A DNA stretch of 64,000 nt from Massilia rubra (GTDB lineage Bacteria; Pseudomonadota; Gammaproteobacteria; Burkholderiales; Burkholderiaceae_D). Shown here piece after piece: positions 1 through 9,944 of the stretch. Positions within the stretch are counted from its first letter, which is position 1, and each line of letters opens with the position of its first letter. The stretch is taken from positions 86,706-150,705 of the forward strand of contig NZ_VUYU01000018.1 in assembly GCF_011682065.1 (NCBI RefSeq), given 5' to 3'. A model generated the notes under the pieces. The model searched no databases, was not told the origin of the DNA, and saw nothing but the letters and a program-made list of their open reading frames with translations. Both the position numbers and the translations under genes were made by a program.

Positions 1-1
1 C

Positions 2-1303
2 GCCGAGCGTGTGATGGCTTTGTCCAAGGCCGACGAATGCACCGTCCGCGTCTCGGGCGGGCGCACCGGTAACATCCGCTACGCGCGCAATAACGTCTCC
101 ACGGCCGGCTTGGTGGACAACGCCGAGCTGGTGGTGCAGGTCGCCTTCGGCAAGCGCCAGGGCACCGCCAGTATCAACGAATTCGACGACAAGTCGCTCG
201 AAAAAGCCGTGCGCCGCGCCGAGGACCTGGCGCGCCTGGCGCCGGAAAACCCGGAGTTCATGCCGGCCGTCGGCAAGCAGGCGTTCAAGGCGTCCGAGAC
301 ATTCAGCCGCGCCAGCGCCGCCATCGACCCGGAGTTTCGCGCACAGACGGCGGCCTACAGCATCGAGGCGAGCCGCAAGAACAAGCTGGTATGCGCGGGC
401 TTTTTCACCGACAGCCATGCGTTCCAGACCATCGTCAATTCGAACGGCGTGTTCGGCCACCAGGAAGAAACCAACGTCGACTTCACCTGCACCGTGCGCA
501 CCGAAGACGGGCGCGGGTCGGGTTGGGTAAAACGCTCGGCCACCGACGTGGCGCGCTTCGATGCGCGCGAAGCGTCCGACGTGGCGATCGAAAAGGCCCT
601 GCGCTCGGTCGACGCCAGGGCGCTCGAGCCGGGCCGCTACACGGTGATTTTGGAACCTGCCGCCACGTCGGACCTGATCGGCTTCATGCTCGGTGGATTC
701 GACGCGCGCCAGGCCGACGAGGGCCGCAGCTTTTTGTCGAAGAAGGGCGGCGGTACGCGCCTGGGCGACAAGCTGTTCGACGCGCAGGTCAATATCTGGT
801 CCGACCCGTGGGACAAGGACGTGCCGGTACTGCCATGGGATGTGAACACCATGCTGGCGCGCGAGCGCATGAACCTGATCAAGGACGGCAAGGTGTCGGC
901 GCTCGACTATTCGCTGTTCTGGGCCAAGAAGAAAGGCGTGCGCGCCATTGGCGCGCCGGGGAATATGATCATGGGCGGGACCGACAAATCGACGGCGGAA
1001 CTGATCGCCAGTACCAAGAAGGGCGTGCTGGTCACGCGCACCTGGTACATCCGCGAGGTGGACCCGCAGTCGGTACTGCTGACCGGCCTGACGCGCGACG
1101 GTACCTTCTATATCGAGAACGGCAAGATCAAGCATCCGATCAAGAACTTCCGGTTTAACGAAAGCCCGGTGACGATGTTGAACAATATCGAGGCGATCGG
1201 CAAGCCGCAGGTGATCGCGGGCGACGAGGTGCCGTATTCGATGCTCATTCCGCCGATGAAGGTCAGGGATTTTAACTTTACGTCTTTGTCGGACGCGGTG
1301 TAA
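2..1303 (+). CDS. TldE/PmbA-type metallopeptidase partner (5' partial)
   Basis: The reading frame is open to the left edge. The residues before the first possible start (AERV) align with CERV near residue 16 of the paralogue at 3157-4494, so the true start lies upstream of the window. 433 residues are visible. It belongs to the TldD/PmbA family; TldE-type members partner the zinc-bearing TldD in a protease that trims peptides or modified peptides. No HExxxH metal motif is seen, as expected for the TldE side. It is closely similar along its length to the gene at 3157-4494, including the FGKRQGTASINEFDDKSLEK stretch and the C-terminal block ending SLSDAV, so the two look like a tandem duplication around tldD. 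Confidence 0.88.
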   Translation, partial: AERVMALSKADECTVRVSGGRTGNIRYARNNVSTAGLVDNAELVVQVAFGKRQGTASINEFDDKSLEKAVRRAEDLARLAPENPEFMPAVGKQAFKASETFSRASAAIDPEFRAQTAAYSIEASRKNKLVCAGFFTDSHAFQTIVNSNGVFGHQEETNVDFTCTVRTEDGRGSGWVKRSATDVARFDAREASDVAIEKALRSVDARALEPGRYTVILEPAATSDLIGFMLGGFDARQADEGRSFLSKKGGGTRLGDKLFDAQVNIWSDPWDKDVPVLPWDVNTMLARERMNLIKDGKVSALDYSLFWAKKKGVRAIGAPGNMIMGGTDKSTAELIASTKKGVLVTRTWYIREVDPQSVLLTGLTRDGTFYIENGKIKHPIKNFRFNESPVTMLNNIEAIGKPQVIAGDEVPYSMLIPPMKVRDFNFTSLSDAV

Positions 1304-1340
1304 ATACGGACTTCATTGTTTCGGCCACCGGCCAACAAAC

Positions 1341-1430
1341 CGTCGTTCCCGCGCAGGCGGGAACCCAATTTCGTGCCATAGCCACAGGACGTTCAACAAA
1401 ATTAGATTCCCGCCTTCGCGGGAAAGACGG
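1341..1430. repeat. REP-like palindrome pair, copy 1
   Basis: Two inverted arms (GTCGTTCCCGCG... at the left, ...CGCGGGAAAGACGG at the right) each carry a GTTCCCGC/GCGGGAA-type palindrome. They lie in the 201-base gap between the first TldE gene and tldD. The same arrangement recurs at 47006-47096 and 48581-48671, with a half copy near 61665. The right arm here is slightly degenerate. Confidence 0.8.
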
Positions 1431-1504
1431 TTCTAAGTGTAGCGGCCCAAACGACCGAATCGACCGTTACACGTAATACCTATTCGTACTAGCAGGAGCA
1501 AACA

Positions 1505-3142
1505 GTGGAACGACGTACCTTCCTCAAGATCAGCAGCGGCGCCGCAGGCGCCATTCTGGTCCCGGTCTTCGGCAACGCCATCGCGGCCGAAGAATTAATG
1601 AATCCGGTCGCCATCGCCTTCAAGAAGTCGCTGGCCGACGCCGCCATGAACGCCGCCACCAAGGCCGGCGCCACCTACTGCGACGTGCGCATCGGCCGCT
1701 ACCTGAACCAGTTCATCACCACGCGCGACCTGAACGTGGAAAACATCGTCAACACCGAGTCGTCCGGCGTGGGCGTGCGCGTGATCGCCAACGGCGCCTA
1801 CGGCTTCGCTTCGACCAACGACATGTCGCCGGACAGCATCGCCGCCGCCGCGCGCCAGGCCGTAGCCATCGCCCGCGCCAACAGCAAGCTGCAAAGCGAG
1901 CCGCTGCAAATGGCGCCGGTCAAGGGCGTCGGCGAAGTGGCATGGGCCACGCCATTCACCCGCGACTGGCGCACGGTCCCCATCAAGGACAAGGCCGAGA
2001 TGCTCATCGCCGCCAACAAGGCCGGCCTGGACGCGGGCGCCAGCTTCATGACCTCGACCCTGTTCCAGGTCAACCAGCAAAAGTACTTCGCCTCCACCGA
2101 CGGCTCCTACATCGACCAGGACATCCATCGCCTGTGGGCGCCTTTGACTGCGACCGCCGTCGATAAGACCAGCAACAAATTCCGCACCCGCGACGGCCTG
2201 GCCTCGCCGGCCGGCATGGGCTACGAGTACTTCGACGCCCGCCCGGCCGACAAGATCAAGGCCGCTGGCGGCGTCGCCACGCTCTACACCAAGTCCTACG
2301 ACATGGTGGAAGATGCGCGCGCCGCCGGCCGCCAGGCGCGCGAAAAGCTGGGCGCCAAAACCGTCGAACCGGGCAAGTACGACCTGGTGCTCTCGCCCGA
2401 ACACTTGTTCCTGACCATTCACGAATCGGTCGGCCACCCGACGGAGCTGGACCGGGTGCTGGGTTACGAGGCCAATTACGCCGGCACCAGCTTCGCCACG
2501 CTCGATAAATGGAAGACCAGGCAATTCAAGTTCGGCGCCGACAGGGTTAACTTCATCGCCGACAAAAACGAACCCGGTTCTCTCGGCGCGGTCGGCTACG
2601 ACGACGAAGGCGTGCCCGCCAAGCGCTGGGACATCATCAAGAACGGGGTGCTGGTGAACTACCAGGCCACGCGCGACCAGGCCCACATCATCGGTGAAAA
2701 AGAATCGCACGGCTGTTCGTACGCCGACAGCTGGAACAGCGTGCAATTCCAGCGCATGCCGAACGTGTCGCTACAAGCCGGCCAGGAGCGCCTCACGCCC
2801 GACGAGATGGTCAAGGACGTCAAGAAGGGCATCTACATCCTCGGACGCGGCTCTTACTCGATCGACCAGCAGCGCTACAACTTCCAGTTCGGCGGCCAGT
2901 TGTACTTCGAGATCAAGAACGGCAAGATCACCGGTCCCCTGGAAGACGTGGCCTACCAGTCCAACACCCAGGAGTTCTGGAACGCGTGCAGCGCCATTTG
3001 CGACCAGCGCGACTGGCGCATGGGTGGCTCGTTCTTCGATGGAAAAGGGCAGCCCAGCCAGGTCAGCGCGGTGTCGCACGGATCGAGCACTACGCGTTTT
3101 AACGGCATCAACGTCATCAACACCGCTCGCAAGATCGGCTAA
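1505..3142 (+). CDS. TldD-type zinc metallopeptidase with Tat signal
   Basis: 545 residues, GTG start preceded by a clear AGGAG site at about 1493-1497. The N terminus carries a twin-arginine signal (ERRTFLK, then a hydrophobic stretch ending near GNAIAAEE), so export by Tat is predicted. The metal motif HESVGH lies at residues 306-311 and matches the HExxxH zinc site of TldD. The C-terminal part (GGSFFDGKGQ...VSHGSS) is typical of the family. TldD works as a heterodimer with TldE; TldE-type genes lie on both sides. The Tat signal is odd because E. coli TldD/TldE is cytoplasmic. The substrate is not evident from the sequence. Confidence 0.92.
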   Translation: MERRTFLKISSGAAGAILVPVFGNAIAAEELMNPVAIAFKKSLADAAMNAATKAGATYCDVRIGRYLNQFITTRDLNVENIVNTESSGVGVRVIANGAYGFASTNDMSPDSIAAAARQAVAIARANSKLQSEPLQMAPVKGVGEVAWATPFTRDWRTVPIKDKAEMLIAANKAGLDAGASFMTSTLFQVNQQKYFASTDGSYIDQDIHRLWAPLTATAVDKTSNKFRTRDGLASPAGMGYEYFDARPADKIKAAGGVATLYTKSYDMVEDARAAGRQAREKLGAKTVEPGKYDLVLSPEHLFLTIHESVGHPTELDRVLGYEANYAGTSFATLDKWKTRQFKFGADRVNFIADKNEPGSLGAVGYDDEGVPAKRWDIIKNGVLVNYQATRDQAHIIGEKESHGCSYADSWNSVQFQRMPNVSLQAGQERLTPDEMVKDVKKGIYILGRGSYSIDQQRYNFQFGGQLYFEIKNGKITGPLEDVAYQSNTQEFWNACSAICDQRDWRMGGSFFDGKGQPSQVSAVSHGSSTTRFNGINVINTARKIG

Positions 3143-3156
3143 GGAGAAAGCGCAGC

Positions 3157-4494
3157 ATGAAACAGTTGAACCAGGAAGAAGCAAAACGCATGTGCGAGCG
3201 CGTGCTCGGGTTTTCCAAGGCCGACGAATGCCGCGTGGCGATCAACGGCACCCGCACCGGCAATATCCGCTACGCGCAAAACAGCGTGTCGACCGCGGGC
3301 CTGAACGAAGACATGCAGATGACGGTGAGCGTGGCCTTCGGCAAGCGCCAGGGAACCGCCTCGATCAATGAGTTCGACGATAAGTCGCTCGAAAAAGCCG
3401 TGCGCCGCGCCGAAGACGTGGCCCGCCTGGCGCCTGAAAACCCCGAATTCATCGCCGCCATCGGCAAGCAGGAATACAAGGCGTCGAACGCGTTTGCGCG
3501 CGAGACTGCCGCCATCGATCCGGAATTTCGCGCCGATGTCGCCTCGCACAGCATTCTGGCGGGGCGCAAGAACAAGCTGGTGACGGCCGGTTTCTTTGTC
3601 GATAACACCGGTTTCGAAACCATCGCCAATTCGAATGGCGTGTTCGGCCACCACGAATTCACCAACGTCAGCTTCACTTGCACCGCGCGCACCGAAGATG
3701 GCCGCGGCTCCGGCTGGGTGACCCGTTCGGCCAACGACGTGCGCAATTTCGACGCGCGCGAAGCGTCCGCCGTGGCGATCGAAAAGGCGCTGCGTTCGGT
3801 CGACGCCAGGGCGCTGGAACCGGGCCGCTACACGGTGATCCTGGAGCCGGCCGCCACATCGGACCTGGTCGGGCGCATGTTCGGCGCGTTCGACGCGCGC
3901 CGCGCCGACGAGGGCCGCAGCTTCCTGTCGAAAAAAGGCGGCGGCAACCGCCTCGGCGAAAAACTCTTCGACGAGCAGGTCAACGTCTGGGCCGATCCAT
4001 GGAACAAGGATGTTCCGGTGCGCCCATGGGACACCGAATCGATGCTGCCGCGCGAACGCACCGACATCATCAAGAATGGCAAGATCGTCTCGCTCGACTA
4101 CTCGCTGTTCTGGGCCAACAAGCAAAAGATGAAGGCGCGCGGCCGTCACGGCAATATGATCATGGCGGGCGGGTCCAAGTCGCTCGACGAGATGATCGCC
4201 TCGACCAAGAAGGGCATCGTCGTCACCCGCACCTGGTACATCCGCGACGTCGATCCGCAATCGCTGCTGCTCACGGGGCTCACGCGCGACGGCACCTTCT
4301 ACGTCGAAAACGGCAAGATCAAGCATCCGGTCAAGAACTTCCGCTTTAACGAAAGCCCGGTCTCGATGCTCAATAATCTCGATGAACTGGGCAAGCCGCA
4401 GATTCTCGGCGGCGATGGCATGAACTTCCAGATGATGATCCCGCCGATGAAGATCCGCGACTTCAACTTCACGTCGCTGTCGGACGCGGTGTAA
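3157..4494 (+). CDS. TldE/PmbA-type metallopeptidase partner
   Basis: 445 residues, ATG start 14 bases after the tldD stop, with GGAGAAAG just upstream. Full-length TldE/PmbA-like protein without HExxxH, expected to pair with TldD and help shape the substrate channel. It has no signal peptide (MKQLNQEEAKRMCERVLG...), unlike its TldD neighbour, so either it acts in the cytoplasm or it is carried out with TldD. It is a close paralogue of the partial gene at the left edge of the window. Confidence 0.9.
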   Translation: MKQLNQEEAKRMCERVLGFSKADECRVAINGTRTGNIRYAQNSVSTAGLNEDMQMTVSVAFGKRQGTASINEFDDKSLEKAVRRAEDVARLAPENPEFIAAIGKQEYKASNAFARETAAIDPEFRADVASHSILAGRKNKLVTAGFFVDNTGFETIANSNGVFGHHEFTNVSFTCTARTEDGRGSGWVTRSANDVRNFDAREASAVAIEKALRSVDARALEPGRYTVILEPAATSDLVGRMFGAFDARRADEGRSFLSKKGGGNRLGEKLFDEQVNVWADPWNKDVPVRPWDTESMLPRERTDIIKNGKIVSLDYSLFWANKQKMKARGRHGNMIMAGGSKSLDEMIASTKKGIVVTRTWYIRDVDPQSLLLTGLTRDGTFYVENGKIKHPVKNFRFNESPVSMLNNLDELGKPQILGGDGMNFQMMIPPMKIRDFNFTSLSDAV

Positions 4495-4508
4495 GGCGGG
4501 GCCGGACG

Positions 4509-5129
4509 ATGCGCAGCTACGACTTCTACTTCACGCGCCTGATGTACGAGTCGGGCGACTGGGACGTGGATATCCGCATGCCCAGCAACGTGCTCAATTC
4601 GCTGGTGGAGTACACCACCTTGCGCGTCGATCCGGTCGAGCGGGTGATTGCGCTGTCCGACGCCAAGATGCTGGAGGCCCCCTTTTGCTACCTGGCCGGG
4701 CACAAGCTGGTGCAGTTCACGCCGGCCGAGCGCAAGAACTTCGAGCGCTACGTGCGTGGCGGCGGCTTCGTGTTCGTCGACGACTGCAATCACGACATCG
4801 ACGGCCTGTTCGCCAAGTCCTTCGAGGCCGAACTGGCGCGCATCTTCGGCCCGAAAGCGCTGAAGAAAATCCCCAACAACCACCCGATCTATTCGAGCTT
4901 CTTCCAGTTCGACGGCCCGCCCAACACCGGCAATGAGCTCAATGGCTGGGGCGACGACCTGGTACACGACTACCTCAAGGCGATCGACATCAACGGGCGC
5001 GTGCGCGTGCTGTATTCGAACAAGGACTATGGCTGCGAGTGGGATTACGACTTCCGCAACAAACGCTGGCTGGTGGTCGACAACACCCGCTTTGCGGTCA
5101 ATATTATTCAGTATGCTTTGGGAGCGTGA
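4509..5129 (+). CDS. DUF4159 family protein
   Basis: 206 residues with no signal peptide. The sequence matches the DUF4159 family: a conserved start (YDFYFTRLMYESGDWD), a middle block GGGFVFVDDCNHDIDGLF and a late NKDYGCEWDYD. The family has a class I glutamine-amidotransferase-like fold and is commonly encoded beside MoxR and DUF58 genes. It begins 14 bases after the TldE stop and ends 2 bases before the MoxR start, so it sits in one transcription unit with both. Its biochemical function is unknown. Confidence 0.8.
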   Translation: MRSYDFYFTRLMYESGDWDVDIRMPSNVLNSLVEYTTLRVDPVERVIALSDAKMLEAPFCYLAGHKLVQFTPAERKNFERYVRGGGFVFVDDCNHDIDGLFAKSFEAELARIFGPKALKKIPNNHPIYSSFFQFDGPPNTGNELNGWGDDLVHDYLKAIDINGRVRVLYSNKDYGCEWDYDFRNKRWLVVDNTRFAVNIIQYALGA

Positions 5130-5131
5130 CA

Positions 5132-6130
<999 letters not shown>

Positions 6131-6137
6131 CCATCGC

Positions 6138-7025
6138 ATGCTGTCGACGTCCGCGCTGCTCGCGCACACCAATGACCTGAACCTGATCATCCGCCATGTG
6201 CTGGCGGGGCTCGGTCACGGCATCCATGCGGGGCGCGAGCGCGGCGCCGGGGTCGAATTTTCCGAATACCGCGCCTACACGCCGGGCGACGAATGGCGCC
6301 GCATCGACTGGAAGCTGCTGGCGCGCGCCGACCGTTACTACGTGCGCGAAGCGGAGCGCGACAGCCATGTGGCGGTCTGGCTCTGGTTGGATGCCACCGC
6401 ATCGATGGCCGAACCGAGCCGCAGCGGTGTATCGGGACTGGATAAACTCTGGTACGCGCGCACCGTGCTGGCCTGCATCGCCGCCATCGCCCAGCGCCAG
6501 GGCGACGCCTTTGGGCTGGTCATCTGCGGCGGGGAGCGCGTGCAGTTCACGCCCGCCGCGCGCGGTCCGCGCCAGATGCAGCGCGTGCTGGCGCAATTGC
6601 AGCGCATCGAAGCCGGCGGCGCGCTGCCCGATAGCGAGACCCTGCGCGCCAGCATGCCGTTCGTGCGTTCGCCCGGCCTGGTGTTCGCCGCCAGCGATTT
6701 CCTGGACTGGCCGTCAAGCCAGGCCGAAGCCCTGCTGCGCCTGCGCCGCATGCGCCACGACGTGCGCCTTCTGTGCCTGCAAACGCGCGCCGAGTGCGAC
6801 GCCAGCTTTGCGCTCGACACCATCTGGCGCGATCCCGAGAACGCCGACGGCGTGTTCCGCTTCGCTCCCGATACGGTCGGCATCTATCGCAAGAACCGCG
6901 ACGAACACGTCGAGCGCATGCTGGCGCAATGCCGCCATAACGACCTGCCGCTGCTGGCCGCCTGCATCGAAGAGCCGCTGCCCGCCGTGCTGCGTACCTG
7001 GCTGCGCCGGGGCGCACGCGCATGA
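6138..7025 (+). CDS. DUF58 domain protein
   Basis: 295 residues. The DUF58 signature is clear: FSEYRAYTPGDEWRRIDWKLLAR near residues 41-63, followed by a vWA-like region with DATASM. DUF58 proteins are the usual partners of MoxR ATPases. The start lies 7 bases after the MoxR stop and the end overlaps the next start by 4 bases (ATGA), which indicates translational coupling. Confidence 0.92.
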   Translation: MLSTSALLAHTNDLNLIIRHVLAGLGHGIHAGRERGAGVEFSEYRAYTPGDEWRRIDWKLLARADRYYVREAERDSHVAVWLWLDATASMAEPSRSGVSGLDKLWYARTVLACIAAIAQRQGDAFGLVICGGERVQFTPAARGPRQMQRVLAQLQRIEAGGALPDSETLRASMPFVRSPGLVFAASDFLDWPSSQAEALLRLRRMRHDVRLLCLQTRAECDASFALDTIWRDPENADGVFRFAPDTVGIYRKNRDEHVERMLAQCRHNDLPLLAACIEEPLPAVLRTWLRRGARA

Positions 7026-8005
7026 ATACCTTGTGGTGGCTCGGACTGGCCCTGTTGGCGCTGCCGATGTTGTGGCATCGCCAGCGGCGCCAGCGCATCC
7101 GCCAGGAGCCGCTGGCCACCGCGCGCTTCCTGCCGCGCACCGATCCGCAGCAACTGCGCGTGTGGCGCTGGACCGAGCGCCTGCTGCTGCTCGCACGCTG
7201 CCTGCTGATCATCGCCGTACTTGCCTGGCTGGCCGACCTGGTACTGCCGTGGCGGCGCGACGCGGTGCTCATTGCGGCCGGTACGGACAGCGACTGGGCC
7301 GAGCGCCAGATCAAGCAGGCCGGCTTTTACGACGCCAGCTGGATCGCGGTGCCCGGCAGCGATCCGCTGGCCTGGCTGGCGCGCCACGACCGCGAATGGC
7401 GCTCCGATTCGCGCCTGCTGGTGCTCGGTAACGTGCCGATGCCGGCCGCGCCGCCACGCTCGCGCCACCAGATCGAGGTGCGCAGCAAGGCGCCGGCGTT
7501 CGCGCAGACCGAACAACGCGTGGTCATCATCAGCAAGCGCGCGGCGCAGTGGCGCGCCATGTTCACCGCGCTCGATGGGCCGCGCCGCTACAAAGTCGAT
7601 GAGGCGCCGCAAGGCATTGCCGAACTGGTAATCTGGGATATGCCGCAAGCGCCGCCCGCAAGCCTGCGCGCGCCGCTCTGGTGGGCTGGCGACACGACCT
7701 CGTTCCCGGAACTGGAAAAGGCGGCGCAGGTCGACGGCATTCGCTACGCCGGCAGCGCGCGCGGTCGCGTCTGGGCCTCCGGCGCATGGCCGCCCGCCGG
7801 GCCGGACGCGGCGCGCCGCCTGTTCGAAACCTGGCAGGAACTGCACTACGCGCCGCTGCCCTACACGATGTCGCCGCAAGTCATCGCCGCCACGGCGACG
7901 GCCACGCCAGCACAGTCCAGCGGCGCCTTGCGCTATCTGCTCACGCTCGTGCTGCTCGGCCTTTTTGCGACGGAACGGATACTGGCCCATGCAAGCCGAC
8001 GCTGA
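7022..8005 (+). CDS. BatA-like membrane protein (aerotolerance-type N-terminal domain)
   Basis: 327 residues. A short N-terminal membrane segment (LWWLGLALLALPMLW) followed by RQRR and a second hydrophobic segment (LLLLARCLLIIAVLAWLADLVL) form the N-terminal domain shared by BatA-type proteins. There is a C-terminal membrane anchor near 307-320. The middle lacks a convincing vWA metal site. It overlaps DUF58 by 4 bases and the next gene by 17, so it belongs to the same operon. The role is inferred from family and context as an envelope component acting with MoxR. Confidence 0.75.
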   Translation: MNTLWWLGLALLALPMLWHRQRRQRIRQEPLATARFLPRTDPQQLRVWRWTERLLLLARCLLIIAVLAWLADLVLPWRRDAVLIAAGTDSDWAERQIKQAGFYDASWIAVPGSDPLAWLARHDREWRSDSRLLVLGNVPMPAAPPRSRHQIEVRSKAPAFAQTEQRVVIISKRAAQWRAMFTALDGPRRYKVDEAPQGIAELVIWDMPQAPPASLRAPLWWAGDTTSFPELEKAAQVDGIRYAGSARGRVWASGAWPPAGPDAARRLFETWQELHYAPLPYTMSPQVIAATATATPAQSSGALRYLLTLVLLGLFATERILAHASRR

Positions 8006-9944
8006 CATTCTCGGCCAGTTGCAGTTTGCCGCCACGCGCCGGCGCGCGCCGCTGTGGATCGCGGCGATCCTGCCGTGGGTGCTGCTGCTCTCGGTCCCAG
8101 GCATCGTGGTGTGGAGCGCCTGGGCGGCATGGGATTGCCGGCGCCTGCGCGCGCGCGTGCAGCGCGACTGGACCGGCTGGATCGACGCCACCGTGCCCGC
8201 GCTGGAAGACAGCACCGCGCTGCTGGCCGGCGCCACCAGCGCCATCGGCCAGCTGCAGCGCCGCCGCCTGCTGGCGCGCCTGGCCACCACGCTTACCGAC
8301 GACGTGCTGGCGGCCATCGCCAGGGAACGCGTGCGGTTCGATGCGCGCTGGGTCGCTTTAAGCGTGTGCGCGGCGCTGGCCTTGTTCGCGTGGCGCCAGG
8401 TGCGCGATGCACCGCCCACACCGCACGAAGTCAAAGCCCTGATTGCGAAGCAGACCAGCGAGATTACCGTGCACGTGACGCCGCCCAAATACACCGGCGT
8501 CGCCCGGTCCGAGGGCGCACCGCGTGAGCTGCAGGTGCCCGAGCATAGCGTCGTCGAATGGTGCCTGCGGGCGCCGCAGCCGGTCGATACGCCGATTGAG
8601 CTGAGCGACGGCCAGTCGCTCAAGATCGGCCGTGAATGCGCGCGCTGGAGTGCGACCGAGTCGGTGTTCTGGCGCTGGCGCGGCGCGCGCTACAAGCTGC
8701 GCGTGATTCCCGACCAGGCGCCCGAAGTCACCTTGTCCGCACCGCGCGAGATGATTCACACGCTGGCGCCCGACGCCGCCAGCGCCACCATCACGCTGGC
8801 GGTGCATGACGATTACCAGGTGCGGCGCGCCACCTTGCACCTGACACTGGCGCGCGGCAGCGGCGAGAATATCCGCTTCAGCGACCGCGAACTGCCGCTG
8901 CCCGAATCAAGCAACCCGCGCACGCGTAACTGGCACAAGCAATGGACGCTGGCCGAATTGGGCATGGAGCCCGGCGACGAACTGTATTTTTTTGTGCGCG
9001 CGACCGATAATGCCGAACGGGCGCACACCACCGTCTCGCCCACCTACACCCTGCGCCTGCCAGGGCCGGTGGAAGAAACCGACGACTCGTCGGCCCAGCC
9101 GATGCTGGTCAAGCCCGAGAACCTGCGCAGCCAGCGCCAGATCATCATCGACACCGAGCAGTTGCTGGCCGACCTGAAGGCCACGCCCGGCATGAACCCG
9201 GCTACCGTGCGCGCGCGCAGCGAGTCCATCGCCGACGACCAGGCCCAGTTGCGGCGCCGCTACGGCCAGTTCCTCGGTGAGGAGTCGACCCTGTTCGGCG
9301 GCGAAGAGCATCACGACGATCATGAAAAACACGACGTGGTGGCCGAATTCGGCCACATGCACGACCAGGCTGAAAGCGCGACCCTGTTCGACGAGTCGAC
9401 CAAGAAGATCCTGCGGCGCGCCCTGGGTGCGATGTGGGACGCCGAAAAAGCCCTGCGCGCGATCGTGCCGAAAACCGCGCTGGCGCCCGAACACAAGGCG
9501 CTTGAAGCGATCAAGCAGTTGCAGCAGGCCGACCGCATCTACCTGCACAAGACCGCTTTTGTGCCGCCGCCGCTCAAGGAAGAGATCCGCATGACCGGCG
9601 ACGTTGTCGGCGCCAAAAGCTACCGGCGCGAACAGGCCACGGCGGCCGTGCCGATTCCCGACGAGGTGCGGCGCCTGATCGAAGCGCTCGATGGCGATGG
9701 CGCCTTGCCCGCCCTGTGGAGCCGTGGCGCGCACGAGTGGATTCGCGAGCGCATCGCCAGCGACGAGCAGCGCCTCGAAGCGCAGCGCGCTGTGCAGGAT
9801 GTGGCGGACGGCTGCGTCGCGTGCCGCCCGGTGCTGCGCGCCTGGCTGCGCGGCGCCATCACCCGGGCCCCGGTCCTGTTACAGGCCAAAGCCACCCCGC
9901 AAACCCCATTCACGCGCGCGCTGCGCAAGGAAGCCCCACGATGA
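7989..9944 (+). CDS. Large membrane-anchored protein of unknown function in the MoxR operon
   Basis: 651 residues from the ATG at 7989; an alternative TTG start at 7965 is possible. Two membrane segments are visible near residues 22-48 and around 120-140. A long soluble part follows, with beta-rich sequence and then charged, probably helical stretches (an H/D/E-rich GGEEHHDDHEKHD near residue 440). Similar large proteins of DUF4175 type occur in MoxR-DUF58-BatA clusters, but I cannot assign the family firmly. The stop overlaps the next start (ATGA). Confidence 0.65.
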   Translation: MQADADILGQLQFAATRRRAPLWIAAILPWVLLLSVPGIVVWSAWAAWDCRRLRARVQRDWTGWIDATVPALEDSTALLAGATSAIGQLQRRRLLARLATTLTDDVLAAIARERVRFDARWVALSVCAALALFAWRQVRDAPPTPHEVKALIAKQTSEITVHVTPPKYTGVARSEGAPRELQVPEHSVVEWCLRAPQPVDTPIELSDGQSLKIGRECARWSATESVFWRWRGARYKLRVIPDQAPEVTLSAPREMIHTLAPDAASATITLAVHDDYQVRRATLHLTLARGSGENIRFSDRELPLPESSNPRTRNWHKQWTLAELGMEPGDELYFFVRATDNAERAHTTVSPTYTLRLPGPVEETDDSSAQPMLVKPENLRSQRQIIIDTEQLLADLKATPGMNPATVRARSESIADDQAQLRRRYGQFLGEESTLFGGEEHHDDHEKHDVVAEFGHMHDQAESATLFDESTKKILRRALGAMWDAEKALRAIVPKTALAPEHKALEAIKQLQQADRIYLHKTAFVPPPLKEEIRMTGDVVGAKSYRREQATAAVPIPDEVRRLIEALDGDGALPALWSRGAHEWIRERIASDEQRLEAQRAVQDVADGCVACRPVLRAWLRGAITRAPVLLQAKATPQTPFTRALRKEAPR

